Positions 25,508 to 34,591 are shown, numbered from the stretch's first letter. The stretch: 64,000 nt of DNA from Streptomyces sp. NBC_00775 (GCF_036347135.1 NZ_CP108938.1:7378001-7442000); one strand, 5' to 3'. Notes: generated from the sequence alone by a model not told the origin. Numbers and translations are program-made.

Positions 25508-26848
25508 TCATCCCTTGGAGTCCTCCGCGATGCCCCGGATCAGCCCCAGCCCCAGCAAGTCCTGTGGACGCACGTGGAGTTGATCGGCGGTGGGGCGCAC
25601 CTGGTCCGTCGGCCGCTTGAGGATCGCGGCCGCGAGCTCCGGCGCGATGACGGAGAAGTAACTGTCCGGCGCGGCCCAGGTGTTGCCGGGCGCGGCCAGC
25701 GCGAGCGCGCCTCCCGAACCGCCCTCGCCGATCACCAAGGTGGTGACCGGCGTACGGGCGGTGGCCACCGCGGCGAACAGATCCGCGATCGCCGCACCGG
25801 CACCCTGCCGCTCCGCTTCCGCGTCGTTCGCGGCGCCCGGGGTGTCCACCAACGTCAGCACGGGGATGCCGAGCCGGCCCGCGAGGCGGATCAGCCGGGC
25901 GGCGGTGCGGTATCCGGCGGGACGGGTCGCGGTCCCGCACTGGGCGGCGTATGCGAGGGGCCGCCCGTCCTCCGCGAGGCCGAAACCGCACAGCATGCCG
26001 TCGTCGGTGCCCCCGCAGCGGTCGCCGCTGATCGTGACGCGCCGGGTGAAGTATGCGTCCAAGTAGGCGGCGGCACGGGGCCGTTGAGCGGAACGGGCGC
26101 GCTGGACGGCGTCCCAGCCCGTGGCGGGGAGGTCGAGCGCGCCCAGGGCGGGCGGCGGAGGCGCGGCCTCGGCCGAGGGCTTGGTGAGCAGGCCCAGCCA
26201 CAGCGCGAGCGTCTGACGCAGTTCCTCCGGCCGTACGACGGCGTCCACCGCCCCCGCCGCCAGCTGGGCCTCGGCCGTGTACGCGGCCGGATCCGCGTCG
26301 GCCGGGCGGACCCGGGAACCCGCGAAGCCCACCTGGACGCCGGGCAGCGCCAGGGTCACGTCGGCGCCTGCGCCCAGCGTGGCCCAGCCGCCGCCCGTCG
26401 TCGGATCCCGCAGCACGGCGATCTGCGCCAGCCCCGCCTCGCGCGTGAGCGCCGACTGCCGGGCCACACGCTGGAGTTGGGTGAGCGCGAGCATGCCCTC
26501 CTGCATCCGGCTGCCGCCCGTCGCGACGAGCGAGACGACCGGAAGACGGTGCTCGCGGGCGTGCGTGTACGCCGCCTCCAGACGGTCGCCGGTGCGCTCG
26601 CCGAGCGAACCGCCGAGGAAGCCGAACTCGAAGGCGATCAGTACGGCGGAGGTGTCGCCGATGGCCGCGGTGCCGCAGACCACGGACTCCTCCTCGCCGG
26701 TGCGGGCGGCGGCGCGGACACGGGATTCGTCGTAACCCTGCCAGGAGAGCGGCCCGTCGGGCTTGAACTCCGATCGCGGGTAGGCGATCTCGGTGAACTC
26801 GGCCGAGACGAGCGCGATGACGTCGCGCGCCGAGAGCCGGTCAGTCAT
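25508..26848 (-). CDS. acyl-CoA carboxylase carboxyltransferase, fused beta/alpha halves
   Basis: 446 residues holding both halves of a carboxyltransferase. The N-terminal AccD-like crotonase fold shows FEFGFLGGSLGERTGDRL and SLVATGGSRMQEGMLAL; the C-terminal AccA-like half shows LTLVDTPGAANDAEAERQG and VIGEGGSGGALALA. The Cys4 zinc ribbon of bacterial AccD is missing. It should move a carboxyl group to or from an acyl-CoA. Its start overlaps the matB stop by 8 bp, so the pair may balance malonyl-CoA supply, either by carboxylation or by decarboxylation without a biotin subunit (inference). ATG at 26848. No biotin carrier or carboxylase gene is in the window. Confidence 0.88.
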   Translation of the reverse strand: MTDRLSARDVIALVSAEFTEIAYPRSEFKPDGPLSWQGYDESRVRAAARTGEEESVVCGTAAIGDTSAVLIAFEFGFLGGSLGERTGDRLEAAYTHAREHRLPVVSLVATGGSRMQEGMLALTQLQRVARQSALTREAGLAQIAVLRDPTTGGGWATLGAGADVTLALPGVQVGFAGSRVRPADADPAAYTAEAQLAAGAVDAVVRPEELRQTLALWLGLLTKPSAEAAPPPPALGALDLPATGWDAVQRARSAQRPRAAAYLDAYFTRRVTISGDRCGGTDDGMLCGFGLAEDGRPLAYAAQCGTATRPAGYRTAARLIRLAGRLGIPVLTLVDTPGAANDAEAERQGAGAAIADLFAAVATARTPVTTLVIGEGGSGGALALAAPGNTWAAPDSYFSVIAPELAAAILKRPTDQVRPTADQLHVRPQDLLGLGLIRGIAEDSKG

Positions 26849-28328
26849 TCTTCAGCGCCCGCTTCAGGATCTTGCCCATGTCGTTGCGGGGCAGGGACTC
26901 CAGGAAGCGCACGGTACGCGGCCGTTTGTGCGGGGCGAGGCGCCGGGCCACATGGTCGGCCAACTCGTCCGGGGAGGGCGGCGATTGGGGATCGGCGGGC
27001 ACGATCCAGGCGACGACGCACTCGCCCAGATCGGCGTCGGGCTCCCCGGTGACGGCGGCCTCGCGCACCCCCGGGTATTCGAGGAGGGCGTTCTCGATCT
27101 CCCCGGCGCCGATCTTGTAGCCGCCGCTCTTGATCAGGTCGGTGGCCTTGCGGCCGACGATACGTACCGAGCCGTCGGGATCGAGGACCGCCATGTCGCC
27201 GGTGCGGAACCAGCCGTCCTCGGTGAACGCGGCGGCGGTGGCGTCCGGCCGGTTCAGATACTCGGTGAAGAGGTTCGGCCCCCGGACCTGGATCTCGCCG
27301 ACACTCTCCCCGTCGTACGCGCCGGTGGGGACGCCATCGGTGTCGTACGCGGCGATCGTCGTCCCGTCCTCCTCGACGAGCCGCAGGTCCACGCCGGGCA
27401 GCGGCACCCCGACGGTGCCGGGGCGCGGCTCGCCGTCCGCCCGGACACTGGTGTTCATCAGCGTCTCGGTCATGCCGTACCGCTCGACGACCCTGCGCCC
27501 GGTGGCGGCCGTGATCCGCTCGTGGTCGTGCACGGGCAGCGCGGCCGAACCCGACACGAGGAGCCGCGCCCGGCCCAGCGCCTTCGCCAGCTCCCCGTCC
27601 TCGGCGAGCGCCTCCGCGAGCCGGTGGTACATCGTCGGCACCCCGAACAGCATCGTCGCACCGGCGTTCAGCTCACGCGCCACGCCCTCCGCGCTGAACC
27701 GCCCCAGATGCCGTACGGACCCGCCGCGCCGCAGCGGCCCCAGAATGCCCAGGATCAGCCCGTGCACATGGAACAGCGGCAGCCCGTGCACGAGCACGTC
27801 GTCACCCGTCCACTGCCAGGCGTCCGCCAGCGCGTCCAGGGTCGAGGCGATCGAACGGCGCGGGATGACGGCGCCCTTGGGCGGGCCGGTGGTGCCGGAG
27901 GTGTAGACGATGAGCGCGGGGTCGGCGGGGTCCGCCTCCGCGGGCGGTACGGCCGCTGCCGCTCCGGTGCCGTACACCTGGACGTCGATCCGCTCCAGCT
28001 CCCGTACGGCGTCCGGCAGTTGGTCCTCCGGCCCGGCGAGCACCACCGACGGCGCACTGTCGGTGAGGATGTGCCCCAGCTCGCTCTCCCCCGACTTCGG
28101 GTTGAGCGGCACGGCCGGCACTCCGGCGAGCAGCGCGGCCACGACACCGACGGCCGTCTCCAGGGTCGGCGTCGCCCACACGGCGACCCTCCCGGCGCCG
28201 CCGAGCCGTCCGGCCAGTTCACCCGCCGAGACGGCGAGCTCCGCGTACGTCAGGGACCGATCACCGAAGCGCAGCGCGGACCGCTCGGCGACCGAGCCGC
28301 CCACCAGGGCCGGAAAGAGGGAGGGCAC
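26841..28328 (-). CDS. matB: malonyl-CoA synthetase MatB
   Basis: 495 residues of the ANL (acyl-CoA synthetase) superfamily. The P-loop-like YTSGTTGPPKGAVIPRR, VERYGMTET, WFRTGDMAV and the C-terminal IKSGGYKIGAGEIE with the catalytic Lys near the end (NDMGKILKRAL) are all intact. Long stretches match S. coelicolor MatB (SCO2444) as I remember it. MatB turns malonate or methylmalonate, ATP and CoA into the acyl-CoA, feeding fatty-acid and polyketide synthesis. GTG at 28328 with AAGGAG five bases upstream. It is followed by the carboxyltransferase (8-bp overlap) and preceded by a hairpin after the metallophosphoesterase gene. Confidence 0.94.
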   Translation of the reverse strand: MPSLFPALVGGSVAERSALRFGDRSLTYAELAVSAGELAGRLGGAGRVAVWATPTLETAVGVVAALLAGVPAVPLNPKSGESELGHILTDSAPSVVLAGPEDQLPDAVRELERIDVQVYGTGAAAAVPPAEADPADPALIVYTSGTTGPPKGAVIPRRSIASTLDALADAWQWTGDDVLVHGLPLFHVHGLILGILGPLRRGGSVRHLGRFSAEGVARELNAGATMLFGVPTMYHRLAEALAEDGELAKALGRARLLVSGSAALPVHDHERITAATGRRVVERYGMTETLMNTSVRADGEPRPGTVGVPLPGVDLRLVEEDGTTIAAYDTDGVPTGAYDGESVGEIQVRGPNLFTEYLNRPDATAAAFTEDGWFRTGDMAVLDPDGSVRIVGRKATDLIKSGGYKIGAGEIENALLEYPGVREAAVTGEPDADLGECVVAWIVPADPQSPPSPDELADHVARRLAPHKRPRTVRFLESLPRNDMGKILKRALKND

Positions 28329-28340
28329 GTGTACTCCTTG

Positions 28341-28386
28341 CCTGTAGGGACGTTCTGCGTGTGACAGCCAGAACCGTTCCTACAGG
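28341..28386 (-). terminator. hairpin at the end of the metallophosphoesterase gene, before matB
   Basis: CCTGTAGGGACGTTCTG at 28341-28357 pairs with 28369-28386 with one mismatch and one bulge; the loop is 11 bases. It covers the phosphoesterase stop codon and ends just upstream of the matB Shine-Dalgarno, so it could terminate the first gene or attenuate readthrough into matB. Confidence 0.65.
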
Positions 28387-29132
28387 ATGACGCTCCTGAA
28401 GTGGGTGGTCAGTCGCCCTTCCGCGTCCAGGACGTGGAACGCCAGCGCCGGCGGCAGGTCCAGGTGGACATGGTCGTCCGGGTGGGCGCGCCGCTCCCAC
28501 GGGAGGCGGAGGGTGGAGACGACACCGGGGGCCACGAGGAGAGGACGGCCGGCGAAGGTGGTGGCCGCCGGGGTGTGGGCGTGCCCGGTGAGGAAGGCGG
28601 TGAGGTGGGGGTGGCGGGCGGCCAGAGCGGCGAGGGGCTGCTCGTCGAACAGCCGGATGCCGTCCACGTAGGGGGTGTTGAGGGTGGCGGGCGGGTGGTG
28701 GAAGGCGACCAGGACCGGGTTCGTGGTCTCCGTCAGGACGCCGTCCAGCCACGTCAGCGTCTCGTCGTCCAGGTGCCCGTGATCCTTGCCCGGCACCGAC
28801 GAGTCGCATACGGCGAGGGTGAGGCCGGGGGTGTGATGGACCTGGTTGACCGGCCCCGGAGTGGCGGCCGCGTCGCCGAGCAAGTGCTCGCGGAACGCGG
28901 CGCGTTCGTCGTGGTTGCCGGGGCAGACCACCACCGGGTGCCGGGAGGCGAGAAGACCGCGCGTCTCCGCGTACTCGGACGGCAGACCGTGGTCGGCGAT
29001 GTCCCCCGTGACCAGGAGTGCGTCCAGGTCGTAGGGGAGGTCTTCCAGATACGCCATGACGGCGCGGGTGCGGTCGATGCTGCGGGGGCTGTTGTCGATG
29101 TGGAGGTCGCTGACGTGGGCGATCACGATCAT
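28380..29132 (-). CDS. calcineurin-like metallophosphoesterase
   Basis: A compact 250-residue metallophosphoesterase with every metal-ligand motif in place: HVSDLHI near the start, LVTGDIADHG, VVVCPGNHDE, VAFHHPPA and FLTGHAHTPA. The two-metal centre is therefore expected to work. It resembles the cyclic-nucleotide phosphodiesterase (CpdA/3',5'-cAMP PDE) branch, but substrate cannot be read from sequence. No signal peptide. ATG at 29132 has GAAAGGA upstream. It is divergent from the MocR gene, with a 129-bp intergenic region that contains short tandem repeats. Confidence 0.9.
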   Translation of the reverse strand: MIVIAHVSDLHIDNSPRSIDRTRAVMAYLEDLPYDLDALLVTGDIADHGLPSEYAETRGLLASRHPVVVCPGNHDERAAFREHLLGDAAATPGPVNQVHHTPGLTLAVCDSSVPGKDHGHLDDETLTWLDGVLTETTNPVLVAFHHPPATLNTPYVDGIRLFDEQPLAALAARHPHLTAFLTGHAHTPAATTFAGRPLLVAPGVVSTLRLPWERRAHPDDHVHLDLPPALAFHVLDAEGRLTTHFRSVIL

Positions 29133-29150
29133 CGTGGGGTCCTTTCAGGA

Positions 29151-29204
29151 TCCGGTTGCCGGTTGCCGGTTGCTGGTTGCCGGCTGTCAGCTGTCAGCTG
29201 TTCC
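29151..29204. repeat. short tandem repeats in the divergent phosphoesterase/MocR promoter region
   Basis: About five copies of a seven-base TTGCCGG-like unit (29153-29185) run into two copies of TGTCAGC (29185-29198). They lie upstream of both divergent starts. Could be slippage-derived or part of an operator; nothing else recognisable in the 129-bp gap. Confidence 0.6.
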
Positions 29205-29261
29205 CTGCTCTGCCACGACCGACCGTAGAGGCCTTCCGGACCACGATTAAGATCCAGTCCC

Positions 29262-30695
29262 ATGCCCGAAAACTGGTCCAGTTCGCGGCTCGACCTGCAC
29301 CTCGACCTCGCGGCGGAGGGCGGTCGCCGTGCCCGCCTGGAGGCGGCGCTGCGCGAGGCGATCCGTGCGGGACGGCTCACGGCGGGAACGCCGTTGCCCT
29401 CGACGCGGGGGCTCGCGCAGGAACTGGGCCTGTCGCGCGGAACCGTCAGCGCCGCCTATGACCAGCTCGCCGAGCAGGGATACGTGACCACCCGGCCCGG
29501 GGCCGCGACCAGGGTCGCCGACATCGAGAACGGGCCACGGCCCCCCATTCCGCCGGCCGCCGCTTCCACACCACCGCCCCCACCCCACGACCTGCGCCCC
29601 GGCCGCCCCGACGGCAGCGCGTTCCCCGCCCGCGGCTGGCTCGCCGCCACGCGCCGCGTCCTGGACCGGGCGCGACCCGAGGTGTACGGCCCCGGCGACC
29701 CCCAGGGCCGTATCGAACTGCGCACCGCGCTCGCCGACTACCTGGGCCGCACCCGCGGTGTCCGCACCACCCCCGACCGGATCGTGATCACCTCCGGCTA
29801 CTACCAGACGGTCCAGCTGCTCTGCCGGGTCCTGACGGCCGAGGGCCGCGCGGCCGCCGCCGTCGAGGACCCCGGCCACGACTTCTACCGGGGCACCGTC
29901 CGCCGCGCGGGCCTCACCCCGTACCCGCTGCCCGTCGACGCCCACGGCGCGGACACCGGGGCGCTCGCCGCACGCACCGACGCGGTCTTCCTCACCCCCT
30001 CGCACCACTACCCGACCGGCGTGCCGTTGCACCCCGCCCGCCGCCGGGCCGTCTGCGCCTGGGCGCGTGCCACCGGCGGGCTGATCGTCGAGGACGACTA
30101 CGACGGCGAGTTCCGCTACGACCGCCGCCCGGTCGGCGCGCTCCAGAGCCTGGCCCCCGACCACGTCGCGTACTGCGGTACGGCGTCCAAGACGCTCGGC
30201 CCGGCCCTCCGACTGGCCTGGACCGTGCTGCCGCCGGACCTGGTGGCCCCGGTCGTCCGGGCCAAGGAGGAGGACGACCTGTACACCGAGACGCTGGGCC
30301 AGCTGGTCCTGGCCGACTTCATCGCCACGCACGCCTACGACCGCCACATCCGCGCCGCCCGCCTGCGCTACCGAAGACGCCGCGAGCTCCTGATCTCCCG
30401 GCTGTCCGCTTTCCCCGCCCTGACGGCCCACGGCGTCCCGGCGGGCCTGCACACCCTGGTCACCCTGCCGCCGGACGGACCCGCCGAGGCCGGCCTGCTG
30501 ACCGCCTGCGCCGACCGGGGGCTGGTGCTGCGCGGGCTCAGCGAACTCCACCACGATCCGGCCGACCGGCCCGAGGGCCTGCTGATCGGGTTCGCGGCTT
30601 CTTCGGAACGGGCCTACCCAGCGGCCGTGGACGCTCTGTACGCGGTTCTGGAGGGATTCCTGGAGGGATTCCTGGAGGGTTCGCTTTCCGGGTGA
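29262..30695 (+). CDS. MocR-type GntR/aminotransferase transcription regulator
   Basis: 477 residues. An N-terminal GntR winged helix (LEAALREAIRAGRLTAGTPL, then GLSRGTVSAAYDQL) is joined by a Pro-rich linker (about 90-105) to an aminotransferase fold type I domain. The PLP lysine lies in YCGTASKTLGPALRLAW, with VEDDYDGEFRYDRRP upstream. MocR proteins sense PLP or an amino-acid-derived ligand and control vitamin B6, GABA or similar genes; the target is not evident. Its very end repeats LEGF three times from a small duplicated stretch. ATG at 29262. It is divergent from the metallophosphoesterase, a possible target. Confidence 0.9.
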   Translation: MPENWSSSRLDLHLDLAAEGGRRARLEAALREAIRAGRLTAGTPLPSTRGLAQELGLSRGTVSAAYDQLAEQGYVTTRPGAATRVADIENGPRPPIPPAAASTPPPPPHDLRPGRPDGSAFPARGWLAATRRVLDRARPEVYGPGDPQGRIELRTALADYLGRTRGVRTTPDRIVITSGYYQTVQLLCRVLTAEGRAAAAVEDPGHDFYRGTVRRAGLTPYPLPVDAHGADTGALAARTDAVFLTPSHHYPTGVPLHPARRRAVCAWARATGGLIVEDDYDGEFRYDRRPVGALQSLAPDHVAYCGTASKTLGPALRLAWTVLPPDLVAPVVRAKEEDDLYTETLGQLVLADFIATHAYDRHIRAARLRYRRRRELLISRLSAFPALTAHGVPAGLHTLVTLPPDGPAEAGLLTACADRGLVLRGLSELHHDPADRPEGLLIGFAASSERAYPAAVDALYAVLEGFLEGFLEGSLSG

Positions 30696-30703
30696 ACCAT
30701 CGC

Positions 30704-30735
30704 CTTGACCTTCACCATTGGGCAAGCCCCAGCAT
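30704..30735 (+). promoter_or_regulatory. MerR-type promoter with spacer dyad upstream of the MerR-PP2C gene
   Basis: TTGACC (30705-30710) is followed 19 bp later by CAGCAT (30730-30735), the long spacer typical of MerR-controlled promoters. The imperfect dyad CTTGACC-9-GGGCAAG (30704-30726, six of seven pairs) lies across it. It is placed just after the MocR stop. Read by eye; the -10 is weak. Confidence 0.5.
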
Positions 30736-30790
30736 CGGTGGCGGAACGAGGAACGACCGGACCATGAGACACGGACCACGGGGTGGGCGC

Positions 30791-31882
30791 ATGGACATGC
30801 TGACGATCGGGGCCTTCGCGAAGGCGTGCCGGCTGTCGCCGAAGGCGCTGCGGCTGTACGACGAGCTGGAGTTGCTGCGGCCCGCCCGGGTCGACCCGGA
30901 TACCGGATACCGGTACTACGCCGTCGGGCAGCTGGAGCAGGCGCGGCTGGTGGCGTGGCTGCGGCGGCTCGGGATGCCGCTCGCCCGTATCCGGCGGGTG
31001 CACGCCATGGAGCCGGGGCCGGCCGCGCGCGAGATCCGTGCGTACTGGGCCCAGGTCGAGGCCGAGACGGCCGCGCGCCGGGATCTGGCGGCGTTCCTCG
31101 TGGACCATCTCTCACCGTCCCAAGGGAAGGACACCAGCATGCTGGAGCTCCGTTACTCCGCTCTCTCCGACACCGGTCTGGTCCGCGGCGCCAATCAGGA
31201 CACGGCCTACGCGGGCACCCGCGTCCTCGCCGTGGCCGACGGCTTCGGGCCGGGCGGCGCGCCCGCCAGTACGGCGGCGGTCGAGGCCCTCAAGTTCCTG
31301 GACGACGAGCCGCTGCCCGCCGGGAGCGTGCTCAATGTGCTGGAGGACGCCGTCCAGGGCGCCACCCGGGCCGTCCAGGCCGTCCAGGGCGTCCCGTCCG
31401 AGGCCGGCACCACCCTCACCGCGATGGTGTGGACCGGCTCCCAGCTCGCGCTCGTCCACATCGGGGACTCGCGCGCGTATCTGCTGCGCGACGGGGAGCT
31501 GTTCCGGATCACGCACGACCACACCGTCGTCCAGTCGATGATCGACGAGGGTCGGCTCACGCCCGAGGAGGCCACCGCGCATCCCCAACGCTCCCTGCTC
31601 TTCAAGGCGTTGGGGGCGCGTGACGCAGCCGCCGACGTACCCGACATGCGGTTGCACGACGTCCGGCCCGGCGACCGTTACCTGCTCTGCTCGGACGGTC
31701 TCCCCATCGTCGTACCGGACGAGGAGATCGCACGCATTCTCGGGTCGACTCCCGTGCCCGACGAGGCTGTTCGGGCTCTGGTCGGCGCGGCGAACGACTC
31801 CGGCGGTCCGGACAACGTGAGTTGTGTGGTGGCGGACGTGGTGGAGAGCGATGCCACCACCAGCGGCTTCCGGTTCAACTAG
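30791..31882 (+). CDS. MerR-family regulator fused to PP2C serine/threonine phosphatase
   Basis: 363 residues. Residues 1-75 are a MerR helix-turn-helix (MLTIGAFAKACRLSPKALRLYDEL, wing ARVDPDTGYRYY) with a following helix. From about 118 on it is a PP2C phosphatase with metal-ligand motifs intact: RGANQDTAY, VADGFGPGG, HIGDSRAYL, HDHTVVQSM, LLCSDGLP and GGPDNVSCVV. A fusion of DNA-binding and phosphatase modules suggests that the phosphatase activity or its substrate state is coupled to transcription (inference). ATG at 30791 is preferred by the domain start; ATG at 30764 is also possible with GAGGA further upstream. The 3' end overlaps the convergent FAD monooxygenase gene by 8 bp. Confidence 0.87.
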   Translation: MDMLTIGAFAKACRLSPKALRLYDELELLRPARVDPDTGYRYYAVGQLEQARLVAWLRRLGMPLARIRRVHAMEPGPAAREIRAYWAQVEAETAARRDLAAFLVDHLSPSQGKDTSMLELRYSALSDTGLVRGANQDTAYAGTRVLAVADGFGPGGAPASTAAVEALKFLDDEPLPAGSVLNVLEDAVQGATRAVQAVQGVPSEAGTTLTAMVWTGSQLALVHIGDSRAYLLRDGELFRITHDHTVVQSMIDEGRLTPEEATAHPQRSLLFKALGARDAAADVPDMRLHDVRPGDRYLLCSDGLPIVVPDEEIARILGSTPVPDEAVRALVGAANDSGGPDNVSCVVADVVESDATTSGFRFN

Positions 31883-33371
31883 AGCGGTCGCCCGCCGCCT
31901 TCCACTCGTCGTCCGTGAGTGGCGGCCCGGTGAGCTGGGGCTTGAGCGGGCCGATCACGGCGGCGAGGAGGACGCTGGGGGCGAGGAGTACGTGCGCGCC
32001 GCGCTCCAGGGAGGACACGTCGGTGAAGCGGCGCGCGATACGGCCGTTGCCGGTGGCGGTGTACAGGAGCCGGTCGACGTACGCGGCCAGGATCCTGTCC
32101 CTGAGCGTGGGGCCGGTCTCGGTCGCGCCCGGGAAGAAGACGTCCTGGCCCGTGGCGAGGTCCCAGGCCGCGTTGACCGGCCGGGCCACCGCCTTCTGGA
32201 GGGCGCGGGCCAGCCGGGGAGTACCCCAGCCCTGGCGGCGGATCACGTTGCGCAGGGCGACGGCGCTCTGGGCCGCGACCGACATGCCGTGACCGTAGAT
32301 CGGGTTGTACGCGGCCAGCGCGTCGCCGATGACGAGGAAACCGTCGGGCCACTGACGTGAACGCTCGTAGTAGTAGCGGCGGTTCGCGGTGGTGCGGGTG
32401 AACGCCACACCGGTCAGTGGCTCGGCGCCCGCGATGAACTCGCCGATGACGGGGTGGCGCAGCCCCTCGGTGGCGAACCGCTCGAAGTCGTCCTCGTCGG
32501 AGGTGGGTTCACCGCCCCGGGTGCCCGACAGGGTGACCATCCAGCGGCCGTCCTCGATGGGCACCATGACGCCCGACCGGCCGGGGCGGCCGTCGCGCGG
32601 GGCCGCCTGCACGTTGAGGATGGGGAAGCCGTGCCGCGCGTTCTCGGGGGCGCGGAAGACCCGACTGGCGTACGCGAGGCCGGAGTTGACGTGCCGGACC
32701 TCCGGTTCGGGCACGCCGAGGGCGGTGAGCCACTCCGGTGCGCGGGAGGCACGCCCGGTGGCGTCGACGACCAGATCGGCGGGAAGCGTGTACTCGGTGT
32801 CGGTGTCGGTGTCACGACCGGTGTCGGCGTCGGCGTCGGTGTCGGCGTCGGCGTGGCCGCGGACGCGGACCCCTGTGACGGAGCCGGCGGTGCCTTCGAG
32901 GCCGAGCGCCTCGGCTCGCTCGACGAGCTTGATCCGGTCGTCGCCGAGGATCTGCGCGCGGACCGTCGCGTCGAGGAGGTCACGGCTGCACAGGATCATG
33001 TGGTGGGACTCGTCCCAGCGGCGGAACCAGCCCTGGGACGACAGCGCGACCATGTCCTTCGTCAACGGCACCCGGTGCGCCCCGGCTTCCGCCAGCAGCC
33101 CGGTGACACCCGGGACGAGTTCCTCCATCGCCTTCGCACCACCCGACCACAGCGTATGGACGTGCTGGGCCTGGGGCAGGTTCTTGCGCCGCTCGGGCCC
33201 GTCGGGCAGGACATCGCGCTCGACGACGGTGACGACGTCCGCGAACTCGACCAGGGCGCGGGCCGCGAGCAGGCCGGCGAGGCTGCCGCCGAGGACGACG
33301 GCGGATCTCAGGGGCCGGGCGCCGGAGGGGCGATCAGCGGTGGGGTGATCGCTGTGGGGGCTGGCAGTCAT
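31875..33371 (-). CDS. FAD-dependent monooxygenase
   Basis: 498 residues of the aromatic-hydroxylase-like FAD monooxygenase class. The dinucleotide-binding start SAVVLGGSLAGLLAARAL replaces the canonical GxGxxG with GGSLAG. The second FAD motif is FLVIGDALAAYNPIYGHGMS. An acidic, repeated Asp-Ala-Asp-Thr segment (near residues 173-192) comes from a hexanucleotide repeat. No signal peptide. ATG at 33371 overlaps the MAB_1171c stop as ATGA; it is the last gene of a four-gene cassette of regulator, metalloprotein, membrane protein and this oxidoreductase. Related cassettes carry a FAD enzyme or P450 at this place, suggesting modification of a small molecule (inference). Substrate unknown. Confidence 0.88.
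   Translation of the reverse strand: MTASPHSDHPTADRPSGARPLRSAVVLGGSLAGLLAARALVEFADVVTVVERDVLPDGPERRKNLPQAQHVHTLWSGGAKAMEELVPGVTGLLAEAGAHRVPLTKDMVALSSQGWFRRWDESHHMILCSRDLLDATVRAQILGDDRIKLVERAEALGLEGTAGSVTGVRVRGHADADTDADADTGRDTDTDTEYTLPADLVVDATGRASRAPEWLTALGVPEPEVRHVNSGLAYASRVFRAPENARHGFPILNVQAAPRDGRPGRSGVMVPIEDGRWMVTLSGTRGGEPTSDEDDFERFATEGLRHPVIGEFIAGAEPLTGVAFTRTTANRRYYYERSRQWPDGFLVIGDALAAYNPIYGHGMSVAAQSAVALRNVIRRQGWGTPRLARALQKAVARPVNAAWDLATGQDVFFPGATETGPTLRDRILAAYVDRLLYTATGNGRIARRFTDVSSLERGAHVLLAPSVLLAAVIGPLKPQLTGPPLTDDEWKAAGDRSS
32794..32856. repeat. hexanucleotide repeat (GTGTCG/GCGTCG) inside the FAD monooxygenase gene
   Basis: About ten near-identical six-base units, interrupted once, encode an Asp/Thr/Ala tract between two folded parts of the enzyme. 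Six-base steps preserve frame. Probably a surface loop of variable length. Confidence 0.75.
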
Positions 33372-34585
33372 GGGGCGGGCACGCTCTCTGCTGCGGCGGT
33401 CGCGCGCTCGCGTACCGCCCTGATGTCGTCGGTGTGGCGGAGGGCGCGGGACACGGCCTCGATCCCCTCCAGCAGGTCCTCGATGTCCGGGCTGCGCAAG
33501 GGGGCGGTGGCGTCGTCCTCCCGGGTTCGTCGTTTGGTGTCGATGGCCTCCTGGATCGTCACGGCATGGGCGAGCGGGCGCGCCCGGCCCGCCTCGCGAC
33601 CGAGGCCCACCGCGGCGTCGTACGCCCGTTGGTCCAGGTCCTCGTCGATGTACCGAGAGAGGTGCAGCAGCGCGTCCCGGATGAACGTCTCGCGGCGCGT
33701 CAGGCGCAGTTCGGGGGTGGCCCGCAGCTTGAAGGGCACCCGCCCGCCGGTGACGGTGCGGGTCAGCAGGTACAGGGGCCGCAGCCGCCAGTGGCTGAGC
33801 CGGGTCTGCGCACGGCGGTGCAGGTACTGCCCGGCGTGCGGAAGGATGAACCCGACCGCGATCAGGATGGCGGAGACGGCGGCGACGGGCGGCGACAGGG
33901 CGGTGCTCAGCCAGTCCAGGTCGTGGCCGGTCCACCGGGCGACGACGGCCGTGAGCTTCGAGCCGTCGTAGATCAGGTTCATCGCGTAGCCGACGCCGAG
34001 GCACTTCAGGCCGCTGCGCAGCCATACGTCGAGTCCGTCGGTGCGGATCCAGTTCCAGATCAGCCGGTAGGTGATGAGGCAGGCCACCGTGTGCGCGAGC
34101 AGGTAGAGCAGGATCTCCTCGCGCATGAAGGCGGTGGTGGCGTAGTACGTGTCGAGGTCATGCACCCGTTCGACGGGGGCGTCGGCGAGCGCGAACAGCA
34201 CCCACAGCGCGACGATCACGCCCGAGTAGACGCTCACCACCCACCGCGTGGCGCGGCGCGTCGTGTCCGAGCGGTCGGAGATGCCGTTGCGCCAGGCGGT
34301 GATCAGCAGCAGACAGGAACCGCAGAACGCGGTGATCAGGCTGTAGACCAGGGGTGCCGAGAAGTTCGGTACGCCGGTGACGCGGTTCGTCCAGGCGATG
34401 GTCGCCGGCGCCGCGAAGACGAAGACGCCGCAGGCGAGGACGAGCAGGCCGCCGACCGCTCTGAGCAGCGGGTCCTTCCAGAGCTTGATGATGCTGGGCA
34501 CTTTGATCGCCAGGGCGGCCGTCAGGACCGCCGCCGGTATCCAGAAGGAGATGTACAGACCGTCGAAGAAGCGGGAAGGATTCAT
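33368..34585 (-). CDS. MAB_1171c-family membrane protein
   Basis: 405 residues. Seven or so hydrophobic segments lie in the first 250 residues (for example LYISFWIPAAVLTAALAI, GGLLVLACGVFVFAA, SLITAFCGSCLLLITAW, VVSVYSGVIVALWVLFAL, LLYLLAHTVACLITY). A cytoplasmic tail of about 150 residues with basic and helical character follows (LRLTRRETFIRDALLHLSRYIDED). This layout is that of the MAB_1171c putative transporter family, which often sits beside an XRE regulator and an ImmA/IrrE-like protein. It probably moves or senses the molecule handled by the cassette (inference). ATG at 34585, 6 bp after the metalloprotein stop; downstream gene coupled by ATGA. Confidence 0.84.
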   Translation of the reverse strand: MNPSRFFDGLYISFWIPAAVLTAALAIKVPSIIKLWKDPLLRAVGGLLVLACGVFVFAAPATIAWTNRVTGVPNFSAPLVYSLITAFCGSCLLLITAWRNGISDRSDTTRRATRWVVSVYSGVIVALWVLFALADAPVERVHDLDTYYATTAFMREEILLYLLAHTVACLITYRLIWNWIRTDGLDVWLRSGLKCLGVGYAMNLIYDGSKLTAVVARWTGHDLDWLSTALSPPVAAVSAILIAVGFILPHAGQYLHRRAQTRLSHWRLRPLYLLTRTVTGGRVPFKLRATPELRLTRRETFIRDALLHLSRYIDEDLDQRAYDAAVGLGREAGRARPLAHAVTIQEAIDTKRRTREDDATAPLRSPDIEDLLEGIEAVSRALRHTDDIRAVRERATAAAESVPAP

Positions 34586-34591
34586 CGCCGG

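Noticed and set aside
29247..31115. 622-codon minus-strand frame across MocR and MerR genes
   Set aside because: Spans two genes and their gap, with no motifs; shadow.
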